Shown here: positions 7,875-14,687 of the stretch, in pieces
Layout of the letters: every line of letters begins with the position of its first letter
Numbering within the stretch: position 1 is the first letter of the stretch
Notes under the pieces: model-generated
What the model saw: only the letters and a program-made list of their open reading frames with translations
Databases searched by the model: none
What the model was told of the DNA's origin: nothing
Position numbers and translations under genes: made by a program
Source: Pseudomonadota bacterium
GTDB lineage: Bacteria; Pseudomonadota; Alphaproteobacteria; Acetobacterales; Acetobacteraceae
DNA length: 14,793 nt
NCBI GenBank assembly: GCA_021845835.1
Contig: JAJZVE010000036.1
Location: forward strand, 1 to 14,793
Reading direction: 5' to 3'

Positions 7875-7948
7875 TGGAGCGGGTGACGGGAATCGAACCC
7901 GCACAACCAGCTTGGAAGGCTGGGGCTCTACCATTGAGCTACACCCGC
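7875..7948 (-). tRNA. tRNA-Gly (anticodon UCC)
   Basis: On the - strand the 5' acceptor arm GCGGGTG (from 7948) pairs with CACCCGC near the 3' end. The D arm is GCTC/GAGC. The anticodon arm is CCAGC, loop CTTCCAA, GCTGG, giving anticodon TCC. The T arm contains GGTTCGATTCC. The 3' CCA is encoded (7877-7875), giving 74 bases. The fold is complete, with only a G-T pair in the T stem. It reads glycine codons GGA and GGG. Confidence 0.97.
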
Positions 7949-7951
7949 CCG

Positions 7952-7987
7952 GGGACGATCGCGGACGCTAGCGTCCGCGATCGTCCC
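7952..7987. repeat. Perfect 36-bp palindrome beside tRNA-Gly
   Basis: Eighteen bases on each side of the point between 7969 and 7970 are exact reverse complements. The central CTAG is flanked by arms containing CGATCG, GCGGAC and GTCC. It begins three bases outside the tRNA 5' end. There is no T-run on either side, so it is not a canonical intrinsic terminator. It may be an operator, part of the tRNA promoter, or a copy of a dispersed repeat. The symmetry is read directly from the sequence; the role is open. Confidence 0.9.
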
Positions 7988-7993
7988 AGGCAA
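7965..7993 (-). promoter_or_regulatory. Possible tRNA-Gly promoter built into the palindrome
   Basis: On the - strand TTGCCT (7993-7988) is followed by exactly 17 bases and then TAGCGT (7970-7965). A start site about seven bases further on would lie some ten bases before the mature tRNA. The -35 matches consensus at four of six positions and the -10 at three of six, so this is weak by sequence alone. The position is right for a tRNA promoter. Confidence 0.3.
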
Positions 7994-8024
7994 GTCGTCG
8001 CAGCGTGCGCGGAACGCGGGTGCG

Positions 8025-8062
8025 TGCGGCGCCTCAATCCGACGAAGAATAGAGGCGCCGCA
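8025..8062 (-). terminator. Hairpin after the ABC importer operon
   Basis: An 11-base perfect inverted repeat (8025-8035 with 8052-8062) with a 16-base loop begins seven bases beyond the stop codon of the binding-protein gene. The stem is very GC-rich. No T-run follows on the - strand, so it may act with Rho or protect the mRNA 3' end rather than terminate intrinsically. Confidence 0.45.
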
Positions 8063-8068
8063 GACCCG

Positions 8069-9181
8069 TTAGAAATTGAAGTCGTTGATGTTGTCCTTCG
8101 TGTAAACGAAGGGCGGCCCGAGAAGGATCTCGCTGCCGTTGACAACCCTGAGCTTGCCAAGCTTGCCGGCATCAAGCTCGGTCGCTCCAGGCTTCAACTT
8201 CCCGTCCACCGCGGCCCGCATCGCATATACGGCAGCATAGCCGAGATTGACCGGATTCCACAGCACCACGGACGTGACGCAACCGGACTTGACGTACGGC
8301 TTCATCGCGTTCGGCGTCGCCAGCCCGACCACCGCCACCTTGCCGCACAGCTTGGCGCGCGTCACCGCCTCCGCCGAAGCCGGCGTCGCCACCGAGGTCA
8401 TGCCGAACAGGCCGCTGAGCTGGTCGCCATACTTGTTGATCAGCGTGGAAGCCTGGTTGAAGGACTGGATATTGTCCTCCTGCGCCTCCACCGTTTCCAG
8501 CCACTTCATCTTGGCGTGACATTTCTGGGCATAGGCCCACATCTCGGCGATCCAGCGCGCCTGGTTGGGGGTGGTGAACGTGCTGGTGACGATCGCGAAG
8601 GATTTGTCCTCGCCGATCTCCCTGGCCATGTTGTCGATCATCGCCTTGGCGATGCCGTTGAACTCGGCCTGGTTGACGAACCATTCGCGCGCATCGGGCG
8701 TGGCGTTGGCGTCGTAGCCGACCACGTGGATGCCCTTGCCGAGCGCCTTCTTCAGCACCGGCGCGATCGCCACCGGATCGTTGGCGGCGAACAGCACGCC
8801 GTTGACGCCGCGCGTGATGTAGTTGTCGATGAACTTGATCTGCTCGTCGATCTTGGCCTCGGTCGGCCCGTCGGTGGTCACCTTGACGTTGCCGAGTTGC
8901 TGCGCCGCCTCCTGCATCCCCTGCGAGGTCGCGTTGAAGTAGCCGATGCCGATCAGCTTGGGCACATCGACCAGCGTGATCGGCTTGCCGGCGAGGTCGG
9001 GCGCATTGGTCGGCTGCCCGCCGTCATAGGGCTTCGACGCGACCGTGCCGGCCCCGCCGTCGCAGGGCAGAGGATTGACCGGCAGGTCGTCCGCGCCGTC
9101 CCAGCGCGACCCGGCCGCCCAACCGGCCTGCCCTGCGAGCAGCGTGCCCGCCAATGCCAACGCACTCAGTGTCAGCTTCAT
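8069..9181 (-). CDS. Periplasmic sugar-type binding protein of a CUT2 ABC importer (LsrB/RhaS-like)
   Basis: Predicted 370-residue type I periplasmic binding protein. A signal peptide is clear (Lys2, hydrophobic 4-18, cleavage near WAAG at about 21-24). Residues of about 24-67 are an extra Gly/Pro/Asp-rich segment with Cys40, before the first strand of the binding fold at about 68 (ITLVDVPKLIGIGYFN). The fold then follows the LsrB/RhaS pattern: TDGPTEAKIDEQIKFIDN, VVGLATPNAMKPYV at 284-297, and the ending TKDNINDFNF. By eye against my memory of LsrB, the lysine of VPKL is kept (Lys75), but the other residues that contact autoinducer-2 are not. An unknown sugar or polyol is therefore more likely. 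Other cysteines are 211, 279 and 301. The start ATG overlaps the permease stop (ATGA), with a purine-rich ribosome-binding site just upstream. Confidence 0.88.
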   Translation of the reverse strand: MKLTLSALALAGTLLAGQAGWAAGSRWDGADDLPVNPLPCDGGAGTVASKPYDGGQPTNAPDLAGKPITLVDVPKLIGIGYFNATSQGMQEAAQQLGNVKVTTDGPTEAKIDEQIKFIDNYITRGVNGVLFAANDPVAIAPVLKKALGKGIHVVGYDANATPDAREWFVNQAEFNGIAKAMIDNMAREIGEDKSFAIVTSTFTTPNQARWIAEMWAYAQKCHAKMKWLETVEAQEDNIQSFNQASTLINKYGDQLSGLFGMTSVATPASAEAVTRAKLCGKVAVVGLATPNAMKPYVKSGCVTSVVLWNPVNLGYAAVYAMRAAVDGKLKPGATELDAGKLGKLRVVNGSEILLGPPFVYTKDNINDFNF

Positions 9182-10203
9182 GGATCTTCCCTTCCCTCCG
9201 TTGTCGTCCGCCGCGCCTGCTGCGGCTTCGCCGATCGGATGGCCTGCCGCCCCCGCTCGGCAAAGTTGGTGGCCAGGATCGAAAGAATCAGTACCGTGCC
9301 GATCACGACGATGGTGGCGTCACCCTTCACGCCGGTGAGCGCCAGCCCGTCCTTCAGCAACTGGATCAGCACCAGTCCGAGCACCGTCCCCGCGATCGTG
9401 CCGACGCCGCCGAAAATACTGGTGCCGCCCAGCACCACGGCGGCGATCACGTCCAGCTCGACGCCGGTCCCCATGTCGGACCGCGTGGTGCTCACGCGCG
9501 AGACGAAAATCCAGGCTGCCAGTCCGGCCATCAGACCGGACGCGGTATAGATCGCGAGCTTGATGCGATCGACCGGAATCCCGGAGAAGCGTGCTGCCGT
9601 CTCGTTGTGGCCAATCGCGTGCAAGGCGCGGCCGAACGTGGTGCGGGCCAGCACGATCCCGAACAGCAGGATCGCGACCAGAAGCGCCCAGAGCTGGGAC
9701 GGCACGCCGAAAACGGCGCCCTGGCCAAGTCCGTAGAACCAGTCCGGGTATCCGCGCACCGAATGCGCCTGGCTGATGCCTTCGGCCAGTCCGCGATACA
9801 GCGCCAGCGTGGCGATGGTCATGATCAGCGGCGGCACGCGCATCCGGGTGATGAACCAGCCATTGACGAACCCGCCGGCAGCGCCGGCGCACAGCGCGAA
9901 CAGGATCGCCGCCGGCAGCGGGAAACCCCAGTTGTGCCAGGCGTAGCCGAGCAGGATCGCAGTCATGCCCAAGGTCGAGCCGACCGACAGATCGATGCCG
10001 CCGGTAATGATGATAAAGGTCATCGGCATCGCGATCAGGCCGACCTCCGTCATCAGCATGCCCTGGTTGAGCAGGTTGTCCAGGGTGAAGAAGCGGTCGC
10101 TGAGCGTCGCCAGGACCGCCAGCGCCGCCCCAATGATCGTCAGCTGAACAGCCTCATGCGCGCGCAATGGCAGCCGCAGCCGCGGGAGCGAGGTGTCGCT
10201 CAT
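9178..10203 (-). CDS. CUT2-family ABC importer permease (second)
   Basis: A 341-residue inner-membrane permease of the RbsC/LsrD/RhaQ type, with about eight to ten hydrophobic segments. Family features include the first helix after a short N-terminus (LTIIGAALAVLATLSDRFFT), the MPMTFIIITGGIDLSVGS motif, and the C-terminal VVLGGTSIFGGVGTIAGTVLG, which corresponds to the loop that contacts the ATPase. The C-terminal tail is basic and polar. It should pair with the other permease to form a heterodimeric channel. The ATG at 10203 overlaps the previous permease stop (ATGA), and its own stop overlaps the binding-protein start in the same way, so the three are tightly coupled. The substrate cannot be told from this protein. 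Confidence 0.93.
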   Translation of the reverse strand: MSDTSLPRLRLPLRAHEAVQLTIIGAALAVLATLSDRFFTLDNLLNQGMLMTEVGLIAMPMTFIIITGGIDLSVGSTLGMTAILLGYAWHNWGFPLPAAILFALCAGAAGGFVNGWFITRMRVPPLIMTIATLALYRGLAEGISQAHSVRGYPDWFYGLGQGAVFGVPSQLWALLVAILLFGIVLARTTFGRALHAIGHNETAARFSGIPVDRIKLAIYTASGLMAGLAAWIFVSRVSTTRSDMGTGVELDVIAAVVLGGTSIFGGVGTIAGTVLGLVLIQLLKDGLALTGVKGDATIVVIGTVLILSILATNFAERGRQAIRSAKPQQARRTTTEGREDP

Positions 10204-11177
10204 CGCGCCAGTCCACGCCGGCGACGCCGATAGATGTCGGCGAGCACGGTAGCCAGGATCAACACGCCCTGCACCGCGCGCAGCCAGAAGGGCGACAGGT
10301 TAATGAAGACCAGCGACGATCCAATCGCTGCGATCAGAACGGCCGCCAGTGTCGAGCCGATCACCGTGCCCGTGCCGCCAAGGATACTGACGCCGCCGAC
10401 GACCGACGCGGTGATGATGGTCAGCTCCAGGTTGGCCGGCACGGTGGACTGGATCACCGAAAGCTGGGTGGCGAACAGCACGGCCGCCAGGCCGACGAAC
10501 AGGCCGTGGATGGCAAACACCATCATTACCGTGCCTTCCCGCTCGATACCGCACAGCCGGGCGGCTTCGGCGTTGCCGCCCACCGCATAGATGCTGCGGC
10601 CGGCCGCCGTGTTGCGCATCCACCAGGCGGCCAGCACGGTCAGCAGCACCATGAAAGCGACCGGCGCCGGTACCAGACCGAACATCGACCACTGCGCCAG
10701 GTGATAGCCGTCCGGAAGATTGCTGATCCACACGCCGTTGGTCACGCTGATCAGGCCACCCTTCAGAATGCTCAGCATGCCAAGGGTTACGACGATCGAC
10801 GGAATGCCAAGATAGGCGACCAGGGCGCCCTGCAGCGTCATCACCGTCATGCTGAGCACGACGGGGACGAGCCACGCCAGCACGGACGGCACGCCGGCCA
10901 CGGCAAGGGAACCGCTGACTGTCGCCAGCACGCCGATCAACGAACCGACCGAGATGTCGATATTGCCGGACACGATCACCATGGTCATGCCGATGGCCGC
11001 AACGGCAATGTAGGCGTTGCCCAACAGGACGGTCTGCAGGTTCCGCATGGCGAGAAAGCGCGGATTGATCAGGCCGACGACAAGAAACAGCACGACCAGA
11101 GCCAGCGCCAGCAGCCATTCCTGCGACAGCGAAAGGCGACGGCTGGCGCGCGCCGGCACTGCGACGGCCTCGCTCAT
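10200..11177 (-). CDS. CUT2-family ABC importer permease (first)
   Basis: A 325-residue inner-membrane permease from the ATG at 11177, paralogous to the following one. It has the family motif IGMTMVIVSGNIDISVGS, the segment NTAAGRSIYAVGGNAEAARLCGI (the cytoplasmic coupling region), and VVGGVSILGGTGTVIGS. Several hydrophobic helices are clear, ending in RRRRRGLAR. A GTG at 11252 is in frame, would add 25 residues and would overlap the ATPase stop. I prefer the ATG because it gives the short N-terminus typical of the family, although its ribosome-binding site (GGGCGGG) is close and weak. The heteromeric permease pair is as in rhamnose and autoinducer-2 importers, unlike ribose importers, which use one permease. 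Confidence 0.9.
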   Translation of the reverse strand: MSEAVAVPARASRRLSLSQEWLLALALVVLFLVVGLINPRFLAMRNLQTVLLGNAYIAVAAIGMTMVIVSGNIDISVGSLIGVLATVSGSLAVAGVPSVLAWLVPVVLSMTVMTLQGALVAYLGIPSIVVTLGMLSILKGGLISVTNGVWISNLPDGYHLAQWSMFGLVPAPVAFMVLLTVLAAWWMRNTAAGRSIYAVGGNAEAARLCGIEREGTVMMVFAIHGLFVGLAAVLFATQLSVIQSTVPANLELTIITASVVGGVSILGGTGTVIGSTLAAVLIAAIGSSLVFINLSPFWLRAVQGVLILATVLADIYRRRRRGLAR

Positions 11178-11241
11178 GCGCCCGCCCGGGGCATCCGCCG
11201 CGCCGATCCAAGTAGATCGGAACCGGACCGGTGCCACGCGA

Positions 11242-12825
11242 TCATCCGCCACCCATCATCGCCACCGCCACCTTCTCCTGCGTTGCTTCGTGACGCGAGA
11301 ACCCGGCCACGATGGCGCCTTCGCGCATCACCAGCACGCGGTCGCTCATGCCCAGGACCTCGGGCAATTCGCTGGAAATCATCAGGATTGCCATGCCGCG
11401 TCCGGCCAATTCCCCCATCAGACGATGGATTTCGGCCTTGGCACCGACATCGATGCCGCGGGTCGGCTCGTCCAGGATCAACACCCTCGGCTGCGCGGCC
11501 AGCCACTTGCCGAGCACGACCTTCTGCTGGTTGCCGCCGGACAGGCGACCGACCACCTGCTCGATCCCGGCGGTACGCACGCCGAACCGAATCACCGTCT
11601 CGCGCGCCAGCCGTGCCTCCGCATCGCGATCAATGAAGCCGAACCGCGCGATGCCTGACAGCACGGCCAGGGAGGCATTTTCGCGCACCGACATCGGCCG
11701 CACCAGCCCCTGAGTCGCACGATCCTCCGGCACGTACGCGATCCCGAGTCGCCGCGCCTCGGCAACCGAGTTTACCCGGACCGGCTTCCCATCGAGGAGA
11801 ATGGCACCGCTACCGGCCGGCGTGACGCCGAAGATCACCTGCGCGAGTTCGCTGCGCCCGGACCCGACCAGACCGGCAAGCCCGACGATCTCGCCGGCCC
11901 GCACCGTCAGCGACACCCCATTGGTGCTCGGCGGCCGCACAAGGTCGCGCAGTTCAAGCAACACGTCGCCGAGCGGCACATCGGCCTTTGGGAACAGGCT
12001 GTCGATCCGACGGCCCACCATCATCTGTACGAGGTCGGCTTCGTCCGTTTCCGACACCGGCCTGGTAGCCACGTGCTCGCCATCGCGCAGTACCGTGACG
12101 CGGTCGGCGACAATGAAGATTTCTTCCAGCCGATGGCTGATATAGACAATCGATACGCCGCGTTCGCGCAGCCGGCGCACGATCGCGAACAGACGCACCA
12201 CGTCGTGCTCGGTCAGTGCCGCCGTCGGCTCGTCCATGACCAGGATGCGCGCGTCCTGGGACAAGGCGCGGAGTATCTCCACGCGCTGCCGGTTGCCGAC
12301 CGAAAGCGTGCCAACGACCTGCTCCGGATCGAGGTCGCTGATGTCGAGCGAGGCGAGAAGTTCCCGCGTCCGCGCCCGCATGGCCGGCCAGTCGAGTCCA
12401 CCCCAGCGGCGGCGCAGCGCATGACCCATGAACACGTTCTCGGCGACCGTGAGTTCCGGGAACAGCAGCAGCTCCTGGTAGATCGTCGCGATGCCGGCCT
12501 GCCGGGCCGCCTGCGGGCTGGTCAGCCGGATCGAACGTCCGTCCAGTTGCAGCGTCCCGGCGTCGGGCTGATGGACGCCGGAGATCACCTTGATAAGCGT
12601 TGACTTTCCCGCCCCGTTCTCGCCGAGCAGGGCATGCACCTCACCGCACCGGATATCAAACGAGACGCCTTGCAGCGCGCGCACGCCCGGAAAGGACTTG
12701 GCAATGCCGCGGAGCGCGAGCACCGGCGGAATTGCGGCCTCGCCCGCTGGCGCCGGAGGCGGGCTGCCTGCGTCGCTGCGCTCCGGCTCCGGATCGTCCA
12801 TGGTCGGCATCGGCGACGATTGCAT
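11242..12825 (-). CDS. CUT2-family ABC importer ATPase with two nucleotide-binding domains
   Basis: A 527-residue RbsA/RhaT/LsrA-type ATPase that powers the importer from the cytoplasmic face. The first domain is canonical: Walker A GENGAGKST at 68-76, signature LSVGNRQ at 174-180, Walker B ILVMDE at 194-199, and switch His in YISHRL. The second is the usual degenerate form: GLVGSGRSE at 318-326 in place of Walker A, a good signature LSGGNQQ at 428-434, and Walker B VLILDE at 448-453. The degeneracy is normal for this family and is not damage. The N-terminal 30 residues form a Pro/Ser/Asp/Glu-rich tail before the first domain. The start ATG 12825 has GAAGGG six bases upstream. It follows the prolyl isomerase gene after 72 bases that contain a hairpin, so it may have its own promoter. 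Confidence 0.95.
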   Translation of the reverse strand: MQSSPMPTMDDPEPERSDAGSPPPAPAGEAAIPPVLALRGIAKSFPGVRALQGVSFDIRCGEVHALLGENGAGKSTLIKVISGVHQPDAGTLQLDGRSIRLTSPQAARQAGIATIYQELLLFPELTVAENVFMGHALRRRWGGLDWPAMRARTRELLASLDISDLDPEQVVGTLSVGNRQRVEILRALSQDARILVMDEPTAALTEHDVVRLFAIVRRLRERGVSIVYISHRLEEIFIVADRVTVLRDGEHVATRPVSETDEADLVQMMVGRRIDSLFPKADVPLGDVLLELRDLVRPPSTNGVSLTVRAGEIVGLAGLVGSGRSELAQVIFGVTPAGSGAILLDGKPVRVNSVAEARRLGIAYVPEDRATQGLVRPMSVRENASLAVLSGIARFGFIDRDAEARLARETVIRFGVRTAGIEQVVGRLSGGNQQKVVLGKWLAAQPRVLILDEPTRGIDVGAKAEIHRLMGELAGRGMAILMISSELPEVLGMSDRVLVMREGAIVAGFSRHEATQEKVAVAMMGGG

Positions 12826-12843
12826 TGGACGCCCTTCCCCGCG

Positions 12844-12879
12844 GCGATTGAACGGCGGGCATCTGCCGCCGTCAATCGC
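12844..12879. repeat. Strong hairpin between the isomerase and importer genes
   Basis: The left arm 12844-12858 and right arm 12866-12879 pair over 14 bases with one bulged A and a seven-base loop. It starts 18 bases beyond the isomerase stop and ends just before the importer ribosome-binding site. No T-run follows. Possible roles are a terminator needing Rho, an mRNA processing point, or an operator; sequence alone does not decide. Confidence 0.8.
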
Positions 12880-12897
12880 AAACCGGGCCAGCGCCCG

Positions 12898-13833
12898 CTA
12901 CTGCGCCGTCTGCTTCCACAACTCGACCTGATCGATCCGGATCGGTTCTTTCTCCAGCATGTCGGTCACGTATTGCCGCTGCGTCTGCACGGTGCGCTCC
13001 TGGCGCAGGGCACGGACGAGGGTATCGTGGGCCTCGGCCAGCGTCGCCACGCCGGACGGCTTCACCCCCAGCACCTTGAGCAGGTGCCACCCGTCCGGGG
13101 TGCGCACCGGCTCGCTGACCGTTCCCGGAGCCAAGCCGGCCAAGGCCTGGCGCAAGCCCGGCAACAGGATGTCCTCGCGGATCCAGCCGAGATCCCCGCC
13201 CTTCTCGGCCGACGCCTTGTCGTCGGACGCTTGCCTGGCGAGCGAGGCGAAATCCTTGTGGCCGTCCGTCAATTGCTGGCGCAGGTCTGCCGCTCGCTTT
13301 TTCGCCTGGGCGTCGGCATCCGCTGGACCGCCCTGAGGTACGGAAATGAGAATCTGGGCGAGATGATACTGGCGGGGAACAACCAATTTGGACTTGTTGG
13401 CGGCATAAGCTGAGGCCACTTGCTGCTCGCTCGGAAAGTCGGAAGGAAGCGACACCTGTGCCGCAACGTAGCTCTCGATTATCGCGTTCTCTTTCGCAAC
13501 TTCGGCACGGTAAGCCACGTCGGGCCGTTCGTCCCATTTTTCCGCCCGCGCACGATCAAGCAAGACAAGCTGCAGCATGCGGTCCCGCACCCGTTGCAGG
13601 AGCAGTCGCGGATCGCGCTGCATTTGCTGCCGCAACTCGGGGTCAGCCGCCGCAAGCATCTGGCGCACCTCCTTCGCGGTCAGCGTGACCGCCCCGCGCT
13701 GCGCTACCACCGGGTCAGGCGTTTCGTCGGCGTGGGGCGCCACCGTCGTGAGCAGCAATACGGCAACGACAGCGAGAACGAACGTCCGCAGACGCCCCCT
13801 CGCCTCGGTATGTCTGGTGGCGGCCGGCAGCAT
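12898..13833 (-). CDS. Exported parvulin-type peptidyl-prolyl isomerase
   Basis: A 311-residue envelope protein-folding factor of the SurA/PrsA/PpiD type. The N-terminus has several Arg residues, then a hydrophobic stretch at about 17-30 and APHADE, so it is a cleaved signal peptide or a membrane anchor. The helical N-terminal region (about 45-150) includes the VTLTAKEVRQML and LLLQRVRDRMLQLVLL pattern of SurA-like chaperone domains. One parvulin domain spans about 153-256: PRQYHLAQILISVP, the FASLARQASDD segment, KGGDLGWIREDILLPGL, and GWHLLKVLG. A short C-terminal helix follows. SurA has two parvulin domains, so this is a single-domain form. The ATG at 13833 has GGGGGAG seven bases upstream. 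It is on the same strand as the importer, but a functional link is not evident. It may help folding of outer-membrane or periplasmic proteins. Confidence 0.9.
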   Translation of the reverse strand: MLPAATRHTEARGRLRTFVLAVVAVLLLTTVAPHADETPDPVVAQRGAVTLTAKEVRQMLAAADPELRQQMQRDPRLLLQRVRDRMLQLVLLDRARAEKWDERPDVAYRAEVAKENAIIESYVAAQVSLPSDFPSEQQVASAYAANKSKLVVPRQYHLAQILISVPQGGPADADAQAKKRAADLRQQLTDGHKDFASLARQASDDKASAEKGGDLGWIREDILLPGLRQALAGLAPGTVSEPVRTPDGWHLLKVLGVKPSGVATLAEAHDTLVRALRQERTVQTQRQYVTDMLEKEPIRIDQVELWKQTAQ

Positions 13834-14242
13834 CGTGTTGCTCCCCCTGAACCCCGGGATCGGGGCGGCTGATCACGGTATGTTAGCCCAGCCTTCCGGC
13901 GTCGCCACCCCACATGGACCGCAGCGCGGGCAAACTCCGGGCGGTCCCGGCTGCCCCCCTGTTCCCGCCGGCGATCGCACGCCGGAGGATTGGCCCCGTG
14001 GCTGGCCGACGGTCGGCGGCTCGGCGCCGACTGCGGGTGAGCATGCGCGCAGACGGCTGCCCGACCGCGACCGTCACCTTGTGCCGGCCGAGGCTCCGGC
14101 GGTTGGTTCCGGAGTGCAAACGCAACTTGTGCTGGCGGTGCGATCCGTTGCCTGCTGCGAGACGGCGGCGTGTTGCCGCGTCCCACGCAACCGCGGCGGC
14201 GTCGGCGCGTCTGGATTGCTGCACGGATCCCTGGGGGCAAGC
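13834..14242. other. 409-base stretch with no convincing gene
   Basis: This divergent gap should hold the promoter of the isomerase gene and that of the DUF2934 gene. Long open frames run through it on both strands, but their translations are rich in Arg, Pro and Gly, have no recognisable motif, and look like the by-product of high GC. I see no tRNA, no clear promoter pair, and no strong inverted repeat in it. Confidence 0.6.
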
Positions 14243-14671
14243 ATGTCAGATACCGAACAGCGTATCCGCGAGCGCGCCTATCAGCTCTGGCAGCAGGCCG
14301 GCTGTCCCGACGGCCGCAGCGAGGAATTCTGGTCAGCGGCGCGGCGCGAGTTGTTGGGCGATGAACCTACCGCCATGGGACCCGCGGAAGACGCCGCAAG
14401 CTCGCGGCCCGGAGATCGGCCTGCGCGTGAGAGAGTGGGGGCTGTGGGCCAAGCCCCGCGCAGTATCGAAGCCACCGCTCCGCAAGACGGTCCAGTACAG
14501 CCGGAAGCAGACGAGGCACCAGCTTCGCCGCTCAAGCAACGCCAACGGCGGCCGGTTCGCTCGGCTCGGGTGGCTGTCGTCCCCGGGACGAGGAAGGCGG
14601 CATCCTCGGAGGACGCACCCCCGGCCGGTGCGCAGCCCGGCAAGCCGGCACGGCGTCCCAGGAACCGCTAG
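14243..14671 (+). CDS. DUF2934 protein with a basic disordered tail
   Basis: A 142-residue protein. Residues of about 4-38 form the DUF2934 motif: RIRERAYQLWQQAGCPDGRSEEFW followed by AARRELL, a short helical domain of unknown function seen in many alphaproteobacteria. The rest (about 40-142) is low-complexity, rich in Ala, Pro, Glu, Arg and Lys, with a strongly basic end (KQRQRRPVRSAR and KPARRPRNR), and is probably disordered; it might bind nucleic acid, which is only inference. The ATG at 14243 has GGGGG at 14233-14237. The frame is open far upstream, but family similarity starts at this Met. The stop is followed within 20 bases by a transposase-like fragment. No function is known to me for the family. 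Confidence 0.8.
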   Translation: MSDTEQRIRERAYQLWQQAGCPDGRSEEFWSAARRELLGDEPTAMGPAEDAASSRPGDRPARERVGAVGQAPRSIEATAPQDGPVQPEADEAPASPLKQRQRRPVRSARVAVVPGTRKAASSEDAPPAGAQPGKPARRPRNR

Positions 14672-14687
14672 TGTTCTGTTCCGGTCT

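Noticed and set aside
5885..7906. Long - strand open frame of about 670 codons opposite pepA and holC
   Set aside because: It mirrors the codon pattern of pepA, has no recognisable motif, and overlaps the divergent promoter region. pepA shows all catalytic residues in the other strand.
7655..9550. Long + strand open frame of about 630 codons across holC, the tRNA and the binding-protein gene
   Set aside because: It is antisense to well-supported genes and runs through a tRNA. The translation is rich in Arg, His and Gly with no domain motif, as expected from high GC.
10167..11636. His/Asp/Gly-rich + strand open frame that might look like a metal-binding protein
   Set aside because: It is antisense to both permease genes. 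The apparent His-rich pattern is the complement of codons for hydrophobic membrane helices.
11242..12825. The degenerate second Walker A motif of the ATPase as a sign of gene decay
   Set aside because: GLVGSGRSE is the normal form of the second domain in RbsA-type ATPases; the other motifs are intact.
8069..12825. Labelling the importer as the lsrACDB autoinducer-2 system
   Set aside because: Layout and overall binding-protein similarity fit, but most ligand residues recalled for LsrB are not kept, and lsrK, lsrR, lsrF and lsrG-like genes are absent from the window.
13577..14242. In-frame upstream extension of the DUF2934 protein by 222 codons
   Set aside because: The extension starts inside the isomerase gene on the other strand and has no similarity to anything I know. 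The DUF2934 motif begins right after ATG 14243, which has its own ribosome-binding site.
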